The translations under genes and the position numbers were made by a program. Positions 57,505 to 64,000 of a stretch of 64,000 bases of DNA are shown here, one piece after another (within the stretch, counting starts at the first letter, position 1; every line of letters begins with the position of its first letter). Origin of the DNA: Microbacterium sp. H83 (GTDB taxonomy: Bacteria; Actinomycetota; Actinomycetes; Actinomycetales; Microbacteriaceae); NCBI RefSeq assembly GCF_001650405.1, contig NZ_LWCU01000012.1, positions 1 to 64,000 on the forward strand, written 5' to 3'. Under the pieces are notes generated by a model that saw only the letters and a program-made list of their open reading frames with translations, searched no databases and had not been told where the DNA came from.

Positions 57505-58035
57505 TCAGTTCTCGTTGCTGCGAAGCGTCAGGAGCGCTCCGGCGATCGCGGCGGTGACGATGACGATGTCGGCGATGTTCCCGATGAACCAGTTGCCGTA
57601 GGCGAGGAAGTCCACGACGTGGCCCTGGGCGAATCCTGGTTGGCGGAAGAGCCGGTCTCCGGCATGCGAGGCGGCTGACCCGCCGAGCGCACCGATCACG
57701 ATCGCCCACCCGGGGCGTCGGACCCGGAACGCGAACACGATCGCGGTGGCCGTGGCCGCGACGGCGATGAGAGTGAACACCCAGGTGAAGCTCTCCCCGA
57801 AGGAGAACGCCGCGCCGGGGTTGTACGCGAGCTGAAGGCCCAGCAGGTCGCCGATCAGCGGGATGCGCTCGTGCTCCGACAGGGTGGCCTCGGCCCACAC
57901 TTTCGTTCCCTGATCGATCACGACGACGACCACTGCGATCAGAAGCGCCCAGGCAGTGAGCCGCCAGCGTCCTCTCTGCGGACGCTCTCCCGACGCCGAT
58001 GCCGACTCAACGTCGGTATTCGTGTCCGGGGTCAT
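57505..58035 (-). CDS. lspA: Lipoprotein signal peptidase (signal peptidase II) in a metal-resistance operon
   Basis: 176-residue membrane protease with four hydrophobic segments. The catalytic aspartates are D127 (GDRLF) and D156 (IADI), and NPGAAFSF (72-79) is intact. The usual GNLIDR is changed to SHAGDR: the conserved Asn is replaced by His. It overlaps cadD by 4 nt. The organism surely has a housekeeping lspA elsewhere, so this is a second, island-borne copy. Confidence 0.88.
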   Translation of the reverse strand: MTPDTNTDVESASASGERPQRGRWRLTAWALLIAVVVVVIDQGTKVWAEATLSEHERIPLIGDLLGLQLAYNPGAAFSFGESFTWVFTLIAVAATATAIVFAFRVRRPGWAIVIGALGGSAASHAGDRLFRQPGFAQGHVVDFLAYGNWFIGNIADIVIVTAAIAGALLTLRSNEN

Positions 58036-58640
58036 GCGAGGGCCTCGAAGAGACGGACGATAACGCCGGATTCAATGAGGATGAACAGGCCCAGGCCGAT
58101 GAACACGACGGGGACGAGCCAGTGCTCGACACGTTCGAGCGTTTCGGTGACGGCCTTGTGGGTGCCGATCAGTCGCCCGGCAGCGCACCAGACGGCGACG
58201 AGGATCAGGAACACGACGATCATGACCGCGACGTCGCCGGGCGAGCTGGTGCGGAAGATCGGCGTGTAGAGGGAGATGTTGTCGGCCCCGTTGGCGATCG
58301 TGATCCCGGCGACCCCCCATAGTCCGACCGCGGTGATCTTGGAGTCGTCATCATCGTCGTCGCCGTTACGGCGCAGGCCGCGAATGAGCGTCCAGATGCC
58401 GATGCCGAGCGGGATCAGACCCAGGAAGCCGACCCATTCGTCCGGGACGATCGTGAGACCGAGCGCGGCGATCACGCTGATCACGACGAGTGTGATGAAC
58501 CCGAGGTACTGGCCTGCGACGATCTGCCACGGTCGCGGCTTTCCCCGGCTGGAGGCGAGGAACAGCACGGTGAGCACGACGATGTCGTCGATGTTGGTCG
58601 CCGCGAACAGGCCGATCGCCGACCCGATGGTTGCGAGCAT
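58032..58640 (-). CDS. cadD: Cadmium resistance transporter CadD
   Basis: 202-residue membrane protein with five or six helices, ATNIDDIVVL (about 14-23) and the GIWTLIRGLRRNGDDDDDD loop followed by ITIANGADNISLY (about 112-124), the CadD family pattern. Exports Cd2+. Overlaps lspA by 4 nt and shares one base with the ATPase stop. Confidence 0.9.
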   Translation of the reverse strand: MLATIGSAIGLFAATNIDDIVVLTVLFLASSRGKPRPWQIVAGQYLGFITLVVISVIAALGLTIVPDEWVGFLGLIPLGIGIWTLIRGLRRNGDDDDDDSKITAVGLWGVAGITIANGADNISLYTPIFRTSSPGDVAVMIVVFLILVAVWCAAGRLIGTHKAVTETLERVEHWLVPVVFIGLGLFILIESGVIVRLFEALA

Positions 58641-60556
58641 CAGCTTTCCATTCGTGGTGTGCGGGTGCGTGCGGCGCGCAGGCCGTTGAGGATCACGATG
58701 ACCTCCGCGACCTCGTGGACCAGGACGACAGCCGCGAGCCCCAGGACCCCGAAGAGCGCGAGCGGGAGCAGTGCGGTGATGATCAGCAGGGACAGGATGA
58801 TGTTCTGGTTGATGATCCGCCGGCCCCGCCGCGCGTGATCGAACGCCCGCGGGATGAGCCGCAGATCATGACCCGTGAAGGCCACGTCCGCAGACTCGAT
58901 CGCCGCATCGGAGCCGGTCGCTCCCATCGCGATGCCGATGTCCGCGGACGCCAGGGCCGGGGCGTCGTTGATGCCGTCACCGATCATCGCGACCGATCCC
59001 GCCTTCGACAACTCGCCGATCGCGGTCGCCTTGTCCTCAGGGCGCAGCTCCGCGCGCACATCAGCGATCCCGGCCTGCGCAGCCAGCGCACGAGCGGTGC
59101 GGGCGTTGTCCCCGGTGAGCATCGTCATGCCGACGCCCTGATCCGCAAGCGTGCGGACCACCTCGGGGACTTCCGGACGCAGCTCGTCGCGGACGCCGAT
59201 CGCCGCGACCGGTGCCTCGTCGCGGTGCACGATCACGACAGTCATGCCCTGCTCCTCAAGCCCTGCAACCCGGTCGCCGAGCTCGCCGGCGTCGAGCCAG
59301 CGGGGGCTGCCGACCGTGATACGAGCGCCATCGACGGTGCCGTCGATGCCGTGCCCGGCCTGCTCGGTCACATCCGCGGCCACGGGAACACCCGGGGCTG
59401 CAGCGGTGATCGCCGCCGCAAGGGGATGCGTGCTGTGCTGCTCCAGAGCCGCCGCCCAAGCCAGCGCCTGCTCCTCGGCAATGCCGTTCGCAGTGAGGAC
59501 CGCGGTGACCGCGGGCTCGTTACGGGTCAGGGTGCCGGTCTTGTCGACCGCGACGTGCCGGACCGTGCCGAAGCGCTCGAACACCGCGCCGGACTTGATG
59601 ATCACGCCGAACTTGCTCGCCGCGCCGATCGCGGCAACGACCGTCAACGGCACCGAGATCGCCAGCGCGCACGGAGAGGCCGCTACCAGCACGACGAGCG
59701 CACGAGTGATCCATACCTCCGGGTCGCCCAGCAGTGACCCAATGATCGCGACGAGCGCTGCGAGAATCAGCACACCGGGTACGAGCGGGCGGGCGATCCG
59801 GTCCGCGAGACGCGCACGCTCGCCCTTCTCCGTCTGCGCTTTCTCGACCAACTCCACGATCGTCGTAAGCGAGTTATCGGTACCGGCCGCAGTCGCCTCG
59901 ACCTCCAGCACGCCGGAGCTGTTAATCGCGCCGGCCGACACCGCGTCCCCGGGCTCGACCTCGACGGGGATCGACTCCCCGGTGATCGCCGAGGTGTCCA
60001 GGCTTGAGCGGCCAGAGCGGACGATCCCGTCGGTTGCGATCCGTTCGCCCGGGCGGACCACCATGACCTGGCCGACCGTCAACTCCCTCGCCGGCACCTG
60101 CGCAGAGACGCCGCTCTGCAGCACGGTCGCCGTCTCCGGCACGAGCTTCAGCAGCGCCCGCAGGCCGCCACGGGCACGGTCCATCGCCTTGTCCTCAAGC
60201 GCCTCAGCAATCGAGTACAAGAACGCCAGAGCAGCGGCCTCCTCCACATAGCCGAGGATGACCGCGCCGATCGCGCTGATCGTCATCAGCAGCCCGATCC
60301 CGAGCTTGCCCTTGAACAGCTTCCGAATCGCGCCAGGAGTGAACGTCGACGCGCCCAGCAGCAGGCCGATCCAGAACAGTACGAGCGCCGGGATCTCGAG
60401 CCCGGACCATTCAAGGATCAGACCAGCCAGGAACGCGACACCGGAGAAGACCGGCACCATGATCCCACGGTCCCTCCACCAGGGCCGCTCCACCTCTTCG
60501 GTCTCATCCTCCGCCGCAGTGGCAGGCTCGTGCTCACAGCCGCACGCCGCGCTCAC
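58640..60556 (-). CDS. Heavy-metal P1B-type ATPase
   Basis: 638-residue metal-efflux ATPase: short N terminus with CGCEH, TGES (192-195), membrane metal motif SPC (294-296), phosphorylation site D338 in DKTGTLT, HP (377-378) and a hinge GDGIND. The last helix has HEVAEVIV. SPC with HE in the final helix is the P1B-4 pattern (Co2+, and in some cases Cd2+/Zn2+/Fe2+), not the CPC of classical CadA. GTG 60556 overlaps the repressor stop by 4 nt. Confidence 0.9.
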   Translation of the reverse strand: MSAACGCEHEPATAAEDETEEVERPWWRDRGIMVPVFSGVAFLAGLILEWSGLEIPALVLFWIGLLLGASTFTPGAIRKLFKGKLGIGLLMTISAIGAVILGYVEEAAALAFLYSIAEALEDKAMDRARGGLRALLKLVPETATVLQSGVSAQVPARELTVGQVMVVRPGERIATDGIVRSGRSSLDTSAITGESIPVEVEPGDAVSAGAINSSGVLEVEATAAGTDNSLTTIVELVEKAQTEKGERARLADRIARPLVPGVLILAALVAIIGSLLGDPEVWITRALVVLVAASPCALAISVPLTVVAAIGAASKFGVIIKSGAVFERFGTVRHVAVDKTGTLTRNEPAVTAVLTANGIAEEQALAWAAALEQHSTHPLAAAITAAAPGVPVAADVTEQAGHGIDGTVDGARITVGSPRWLDAGELGDRVAGLEEQGMTVVIVHRDEAPVAAIGVRDELRPEVPEVVRTLADQGVGMTMLTGDNARTARALAAQAGIADVRAELRPEDKATAIGELSKAGSVAMIGDGINDAPALASADIGIAMGATGSDAAIESADVAFTGHDLRLIPRAFDHARRGRRIINQNIILSLLIITALLPLALFGVLGLAAVVLVHEVAEVIVILNGLRAARTRTPRMES

Positions 60557-60912
60557 GCGTCCGCCCCCGCACCGCAGCAGCCCGGCACCGTGCACGACGA
60601 GTCCACACACGGCGCATGCTCATCGACAGCCAGCGTCACATCCACCAGCGCGACGAGCGCCGCGGCAAGGTGCGGATCCGCGATCGCATACCGCGTCTGT
60701 CGCCCCTCAGGCTCCGCGACCACGATCCCGCAGTCACGCAGGCACGTAAGATGGTTGGACACGTTCGAGCGCGTCAACTCCAGTTCGCGGGAGAGCACAC
60801 CCGGATAACTCGGGGCGTCGAGCAGAGTCATTAGAATCTTGGAGCGCGTCGGATCTGCCATGGCCCGGCCGAGCCGGTTCATGACGTCGAGGCGTGAAGC
60901 AATAGTCAGCAT
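60553..60912 (-). CDS. cmtR: ArsR/SmtB-family metal sensor, CmtR type
   Basis: 119-residue winged-helix repressor. C57 and C61 in CLRDCG and C102 in PCV fall at exactly the positions of the Cd/Pb ligands of M. tuberculosis CmtR. Three extra cysteines follow (C107, C112, C113). It would release DNA on binding Cd2+ or Pb2+ and so turn on the operon. ATG 60912 is chosen because the frame above it lacks family similarity. Confidence 0.9.
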   Translation of the reverse strand: MLTIASRLDVMNRLGRAMADPTRSKILMTLLDAPSYPGVLSRELELTRSNVSNHLTCLRDCGIVVAEPEGRQTRYAIADPHLAAALVALVDVTLAVDEHAPCVDSSCTVPGCCGAGADA

Positions 60913-60939
60913 GCACTGAACTATACAGTAAACGCTGAC
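60905..60939. promoter_or_regulatory. Candidate CmtR operator/promoter
   Basis: GTCAGC (60905-60910) and GCTGAC (60934-60939) flank an AT-rich stretch that contains ACTG-N7-CAGT and a TATA-like TATACA. The site covers the start region of the metal operon. Confidence 0.45.
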
Positions 60940-61063
60940 ATACTGACAATTCGCCGATTCGAGCAGCGGCGCGCGGATTGCCGCTTGCATCGGTCCAGTA
61001 ACTGGTCGTGGCCAGCACCGCGCAGCTCCGTTGTCGGCTCGATGTGGGTGTGTCGCCCGGTGT

Positions 61064-61408
61064 TTAGCTGATGCCGGAGTAGGCGTGCAGGCCTTTGAAG
61101 AAGAGGTTGACGATCGCGAAGGTGAACAGCACCGCGGCGAACTCGATCAGCGACAGCCCGGCGGACTTCGTGCGGCGCCAACCGAAGCCCCAGTAGCGTC
61201 CCCACGGCTCGTTCGCCCAGATCACCCCGGCGATAAGGGTGAACGTACAGAAGATGAATCCGAGTATCGCGAAGCGGTAGGCGAGGGTCTCCAGTGCCTC
61301 GGAGTTCGGGAGTATGCGGAGGCGGCCGCGGCCTAGACCGGCGGGACCCGCGCCCCGCGCCTGTTGTCGTTCCCGCCGTGCCCGCAGTGCGAGATCAACG
61401 GCTACCCC
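61064..61408 (-). pseudogene. ccsB: Remnant of ccsB (cytochrome c biogenesis, ResC/CcsB)
   Basis: An open stretch of 114 codons without any start codon, ending in TAA at 61064-61066 and preceded by an in-frame TGA. It contains LPNSEALETLAYRF, WANEPWGRYWGF and the typical CcsB C terminus IVNLFFKGLHAYSGI. The heme-handling WDPKE region, normally right after WGRYWG, is deleted together with about 25 residues. This cannot make a working heme-delivery protein; it is a decayed fragment. Confidence 0.75.
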
Positions 61409-61548
61409 TCACTTTCCGCGATCGCCGCGTCGAGCGTGAAGGTGCTTTCCGCGCCGACCCGCACCTGATCCACAGGCCGGATTGCCGCACCACATCGAGC
61501 ATCATGCCGCGATCCCCGGAACCAATGCCCCTTCCGCCAGCTCCGTGC
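61409..61548. other. Region between ccsB remnant and MFS gene, no gene recognised
   Basis: The only translation features are very short: a 16-codon GTG frame overlapping the MFS stop and a short ATG frame. Neither resembles a known protein. Confidence 0.4.
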
Positions 61549-62868
61549 TCACGCGGTGCGCACGCAGGAGCACTGGGATGCCGCGAGGGTGCCTTCGGCG
61601 GCTTCGGTCTCCTCACGGAGCGCCGGGTCGCCCGTCGCCGTTTCTGCGTCAGTGCCGGCGACGATGGCCTTCGTTCCCTTCTCGCGGGGCCAGAGCATCT
61701 GCGCCGCGATGGCGCCGGTGATGGCGAGAGCCGCAAGGATCGACCATGCGAGAGTGAATCCGGACGCTGTGCCGACCCATCCGGCAATCGGGTAGGTTAC
61801 GAGCCAAGCCAGGTGGGACAGTGAGAACTGTGCTGCGAAGGCTGCAGGGAGTTCGGGCTTGGGAGCCGAGCCGCGAATCACCCGTCCGGTGGGCGTGACG
61901 ATCAAGGCCATGCCGCCTCCGATGGCGACCCAGATGGGTGCCGTGATCGTCCAGGAGATCGCCTGGGCGGCGGTCATCGCTACGGCAGCCAACACGCCGG
62001 CAAGCAGCACGACGGCACCGGTCATCATGACGACCCGCTCGGCGATCCGATCGAGCACGCGTGGCAGGAACAGCGCGACCAGCAGTGTGCCGCCGCCGGA
62101 GGCTGCGAGCATCCAGGCGACGTCGGCCTGCGTGCCGCCGAGCTGATCTCGAACGTAGTTGACCGTGTTGACGACGACGATCGATCCGGCTGCGGCGACC
62201 ACCAGATTCAGGGCCATGACGCCGCGCAGGCGCGGAGTGGAGAAGAAGACCTTCATGCCCGAGGTGACGCGGTTCCAGGCGCCCGCCTGCCCACTCGGGG
62301 CAGCGTTAGGGATGCGAGTGGAGAGCACCAGGATGGCGGAGAGCACGAAGCCCACCGAGGTGCCCACGAATAGCCAGTTGAACGTCATGAACGTCAGGGC
62401 CACCGCAGCCAGAACCGGGCTGAGCAGGCTCTCCATCGTGTATGCCACCTGCGACGCGGACAGCGCCCGGGTGTAGTCGGACTCCTCGGGCACGATATCG
62501 GGGATGACTGCCTGGAATGTCGGCGTGAATGCCGCGGAGGCTGCTTGCAAGACACCGATGAGGACGTAGATCTGCCAGATCTCCGTGACGAACGGCAACG
62601 CGAGCACCACCATCGCGCGCACCACATCGAGCAGGGTCAGGAACATCCGTCTCGGGAGGCGGTCGGCATAGGCCGCCGCCAGCGGAGCGATCAGGACGTA
62701 CATGACCATCTTGATCGTCAGCGCCGTCGCGAGCACCGCCCCCGCGCTCGCGCCGGCGAGTTCGTAGGCCAGCAGGCCGAGAGCGACGGTCGCCAACCCG
62801 GTACCGAACAATGCGATGATCTGCGCGCTGAACAGATGCCGGAAGTCGCGGATCGCAAACAAACGCAT
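61549..62868 (-). CDS. MFS exporter (MFS_3/EntS-like)
   Basis: 439 residues with about 11-12 membrane helices and the DRLPRR loop between helices 2 and 3 (about 69-74). It resembles the EntS/MFS_3 exporters found in many resistance islands. The cytoplasmic tail ends in SQCSCVRTA, a Cys-x-Cys that could bind a metal. A CsoR-type operator-like site lies upstream, which suggests copper- or sulfur-species control. Confidence 0.85.
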   Translation of the reverse strand: MRLFAIRDFRHLFSAQIIALFGTGLATVALGLLAYELAGASAGAVLATALTIKMVMYVLIAPLAAAYADRLPRRMFLTLLDVVRAMVVLALPFVTEIWQIYVLIGVLQAASAAFTPTFQAVIPDIVPEESDYTRALSASQVAYTMESLLSPVLAAVALTFMTFNWLFVGTSVGFVLSAILVLSTRIPNAAPSGQAGAWNRVTSGMKVFFSTPRLRGVMALNLVVAAAGSIVVVNTVNYVRDQLGGTQADVAWMLAASGGGTLLVALFLPRVLDRIAERVVMMTGAVVLLAGVLAAVAMTAAQAISWTITAPIWVAIGGGMALIVTPTGRVIRGSAPKPELPAAFAAQFSLSHLAWLVTYPIAGWVGTASGFTLAWSILAALAITGAIAAQMLWPREKGTKAIVAGTDAETATGDPALREETEAAEGTLAASQCSCVRTA

Positions 62869-62911
62869 CGGGTCCTCCTGACGGTCTCAACCACTTCTGC
62901 ACCTCCAACCA

Positions 62912-62928
62912 TATCCCCCCTGGGGTAT
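62912..62928. promoter_or_regulatory. CsoR-type operator-like site
   Basis: TATCCCCCCTGGGGTAT: a GC-rich core with an exact right half (GGGGTAT) and a degenerate left half, close to the copper-sensor CsoR consensus. It is 43 nt above the MFS start. Confidence 0.45.
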
Positions 62929-63051
62929 TCCATTCGGGTTGAGTCTGGTAGCCCAGCCACCCGTCCAGTACCCCGCGGGTCCAGCAGCCTCGGTCGCTCC
63001 CGACCGCTCCGGCGCAGACTCGATCCACACGGAGCCCGTAAACTGGGGTGC

Positions 63052-63510
63052 GTGGCATCAGTGGCAGCAGCGCGCGGCAGGAAGGGCCTCCGGGGCTTCT
63101 TCCAGTGCGTGGTGCTCGGAGGTCTGCTGGTAGCGACCATCATCTTCGGACTGCTAGCGATGCACACGCTGAACCTGCACGGAACCCCTGCCGCCCACGC
63201 GCCGGCCGTCGTATCGGCTTCTGTCGTCGATGCAGGCGCAGCCCATCACGGCGCGGTCGGTGATCACGAGCCCAATGGTGCGCTCGGCGATCCCGGTGCC
63301 TCATGCGCGGACTGCGGTGCTGGCGATCATCTCGGTATGGCGATGGCATGCGTGCTTGCGCTGCTGCTGGTCCTCCTGGTCCTGCTACCGCCGCGGCTCC
63401 TTCCGGGGTGGATGCGTACCGTGCCCCGACCGTTGCTCGTGTGGCGCGGCATTGACAGGCAGGTGAGCAGGGCGCCGTTGTTACACGTTCTCTGTATCAG
63501 TCGCACGTGA
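63052..63510 (+). CDS. DUF6153-like membrane protein
   Basis: 152 residues, one N-terminal helix (about 14-37), a Gly/His-rich extracytoplasmic stretch (His-Gly, CADCG at about 85) and a second helix (about 92-113). Resembles the actinobacterial DUF6153 family, often next to DUF305 genes. GTG 63052 assumed; GTG 63061 is possible. Function unknown, likely membrane-associated and linked to metal stress. Confidence 0.6.
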   Translation: MASVAAARGRKGLRGFFQCVVLGGLLVATIIFGLLAMHTLNLHGTPAAHAPAVVSASVVDAGAAHHGAVGDHEPNGALGDPGASCADCGAGDHLGMAMACVLALLLVLLVLLPPRLLPGWMRTVPRPLLVWRGIDRQVSRAPLLHVLCISRT

Positions 63511-63518
63511 TCGAGAGA

Positions 63519-63549
63519 TGAACCGGCGCACACCAGAGCTACCGGTTCA
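63519..63549. terminator. Possible terminator after the DUF6153 gene
   Basis: TGAACCGG and CCGGTTCA form an 8-bp stem with a 15-nt loop. No T-run. Confidence 0.35.
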
Positions 63550-63591
63550 CTCACTCACTCACTAACGCGGCGACCCTTGCGGGCGCCGCGT
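63547..63591. repeat. Short TCAC tandem repeat and a second hairpin
   Basis: TCAC is repeated four times (63547-63562), followed by an 8-bp hairpin (ACGCGGCG/CGCCGCGT, 63565-63591). Too short for CRISPR; the hairpin may be a terminator or leader element for the DUF305 gene. Confidence 0.35.
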
Positions 63592-63624
63592 CACCGAAGC
63601 GACTGTAGATACTGGAGAACACTC

Positions 63625-64000
63625 ATGAAGTTTCGTACTGCGGCGACCGCAGCACTCGCCCTCTCCGCTGCCCTCACGTTGGCTGGATGCTCGACCGGAA
63701 GCGGGGAAGACTCGATGCCGGGCATGGATCACGGCTCGTCCGAACAGGCGGCGGACGTCAACGATGCGGACGTGATGTTCGCCTCGATGATGATCGTCCA
63801 CCACGAGCAGGCCATCGAGATGAGCGACATCGTCCTCGCCAAGGACGGCGTCTACCCCGAGGTGGTCGAACTGGCCGAGGCGATCAAAGCCGCCCAGGGT
63901 CCCGAGATCGAACAGCTCCAGGGCTGGCTGAACGCCTGGGGCGTGAACCCCGAAGAGCACCAGACGGACGGGATGGATCACGGAGACGGCATGATGACCG
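63625..64000 (+). CDS. DUF305 lipoprotein, 3' end cut by window edge
   Basis: ATG 63625 preceded by GGAGA. The N terminus is a lipoprotein signal (lipobox LAGC at about 20-23), then DSMPGMDHG and MIVHHEQAIEMS (about 58-69), the His-rich DUF305 core, and EIEQLQGWL. DUF305 proteins are extracytoplasmic and often found in copper-related loci. At least 125 residues are visible; the stop is outside the window. Confidence 0.85.
   Translation, partial: MKFRTAATAALALSAALTLAGCSTGSGEDSMPGMDHGSSEQAADVNDADVMFASMMIVHHEQAIEMSDIVLAKDGVYPEVVELAEAIKAAQGPEIEQLQGWLNAWGVNPEEHQTDGMDHGDGMMT

Noticed and set aside
61409..61548. Short GTG and ATG frames after the MFS gene as real small genes
   Set aside because: No family resemblance, no ribosome-binding site of note, and they lie beside a decayed gene.
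63547..63562. TCAC tandem repeat considered as CRISPR or phase-variable repeat
   Set aside because: Only four 4-nt units, no spacers and no cas genes.
57189..64000. Prophage
   Set aside because: No phage structural, packaging or lysis genes; the content is metal efflux and envelope proteins.

Overview
The window is high-GC actinobacterial chromosome, most like the family Microbacteriaceae (Microbacterium or a close relative). This rests on the gene content: the clpS-DUF2017-zincin triplet, a DUF7882-type small protein, GlbO, actinobacterial ferrochelatase, and a mycobacterial-type leucine locus. It also rests on frequent GTG starts and many genes whose -10 hexamer (TANNNT) lies 6-7 nt before the start codon, as expected for leaderless mRNAs. 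Species identity is inference; no rRNA gene is present.

Layout. 0-7 kb: glgX (minus), then cysteine desulfurase, mnmA and ligA. 7-10.6 kb: a DEAD-box RNA helicase and a fatty acyl-CoA ligase. 10.7-16.3 kb: gatCAB, dinB, a GerW-like membrane protein and a P-loop kinase-like protein. 16.3-19.3 kb: the overlapping clpS triplet, a LysE exporter, tRNA-His, orn, tRNA-Arg and a small unknown gene. 19.5-24.7 kb: an SSB without the usual acidic tip, a lipoprotein, ettA and two hot-dog thioesterases. 24.7-35.5 kb: a flavoprotein/globin/MscS overlapping trio, pepN, ferrochelatase, rpiB, a Nei-type glycosylase, a PaiB-like protein and an amidohydrolase. 35.5-40.4 kb: dps, a gamma-carbonic-anhydrase-like protein, a CAT-anticodon tRNA, an AraC regulator, an exonuclease, a hydrolase and an Lrp regulator.

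40.5-50.6 kb is a branched-chain amino acid (leucine) catabolic locus: bkdABC, a divergent TetR regulator with two 18-bp operator-like palindromes, then a biotin-dependent carboxylase pair, an acyl-CoA dehydrogenase, a MaoC hydratase and a CitE-like lyase. The gene set matches the Mycobacterium tuberculosis Rv2495c-Rv2502c region. 50.6-56.9 kb holds housekeeping and DNA/RNA genes (phosphatase, sirtuin, rRNA/tRNA methyltransferase, SGNH hydrolase, superfamily 2 helicase, VIT-family transporter).

From about 56.98 kb to the right edge the character changes. A tRNA-Leu 3' end without its 5' part, with its terminator still attached, marks what looks like the left junction of an integrated element. 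The element carries a five-gene metal-efflux operon (cmtR-type repressor, P1B ATPase, cadD, lspA, thioredoxin-like DF protein), a decayed ccsB fragment, an MFS exporter behind a CsoR-type operator-like site, a DUF6153 protein and a DUF305 lipoprotein cut by the window end. Its right end and integrase would lie outside the window.
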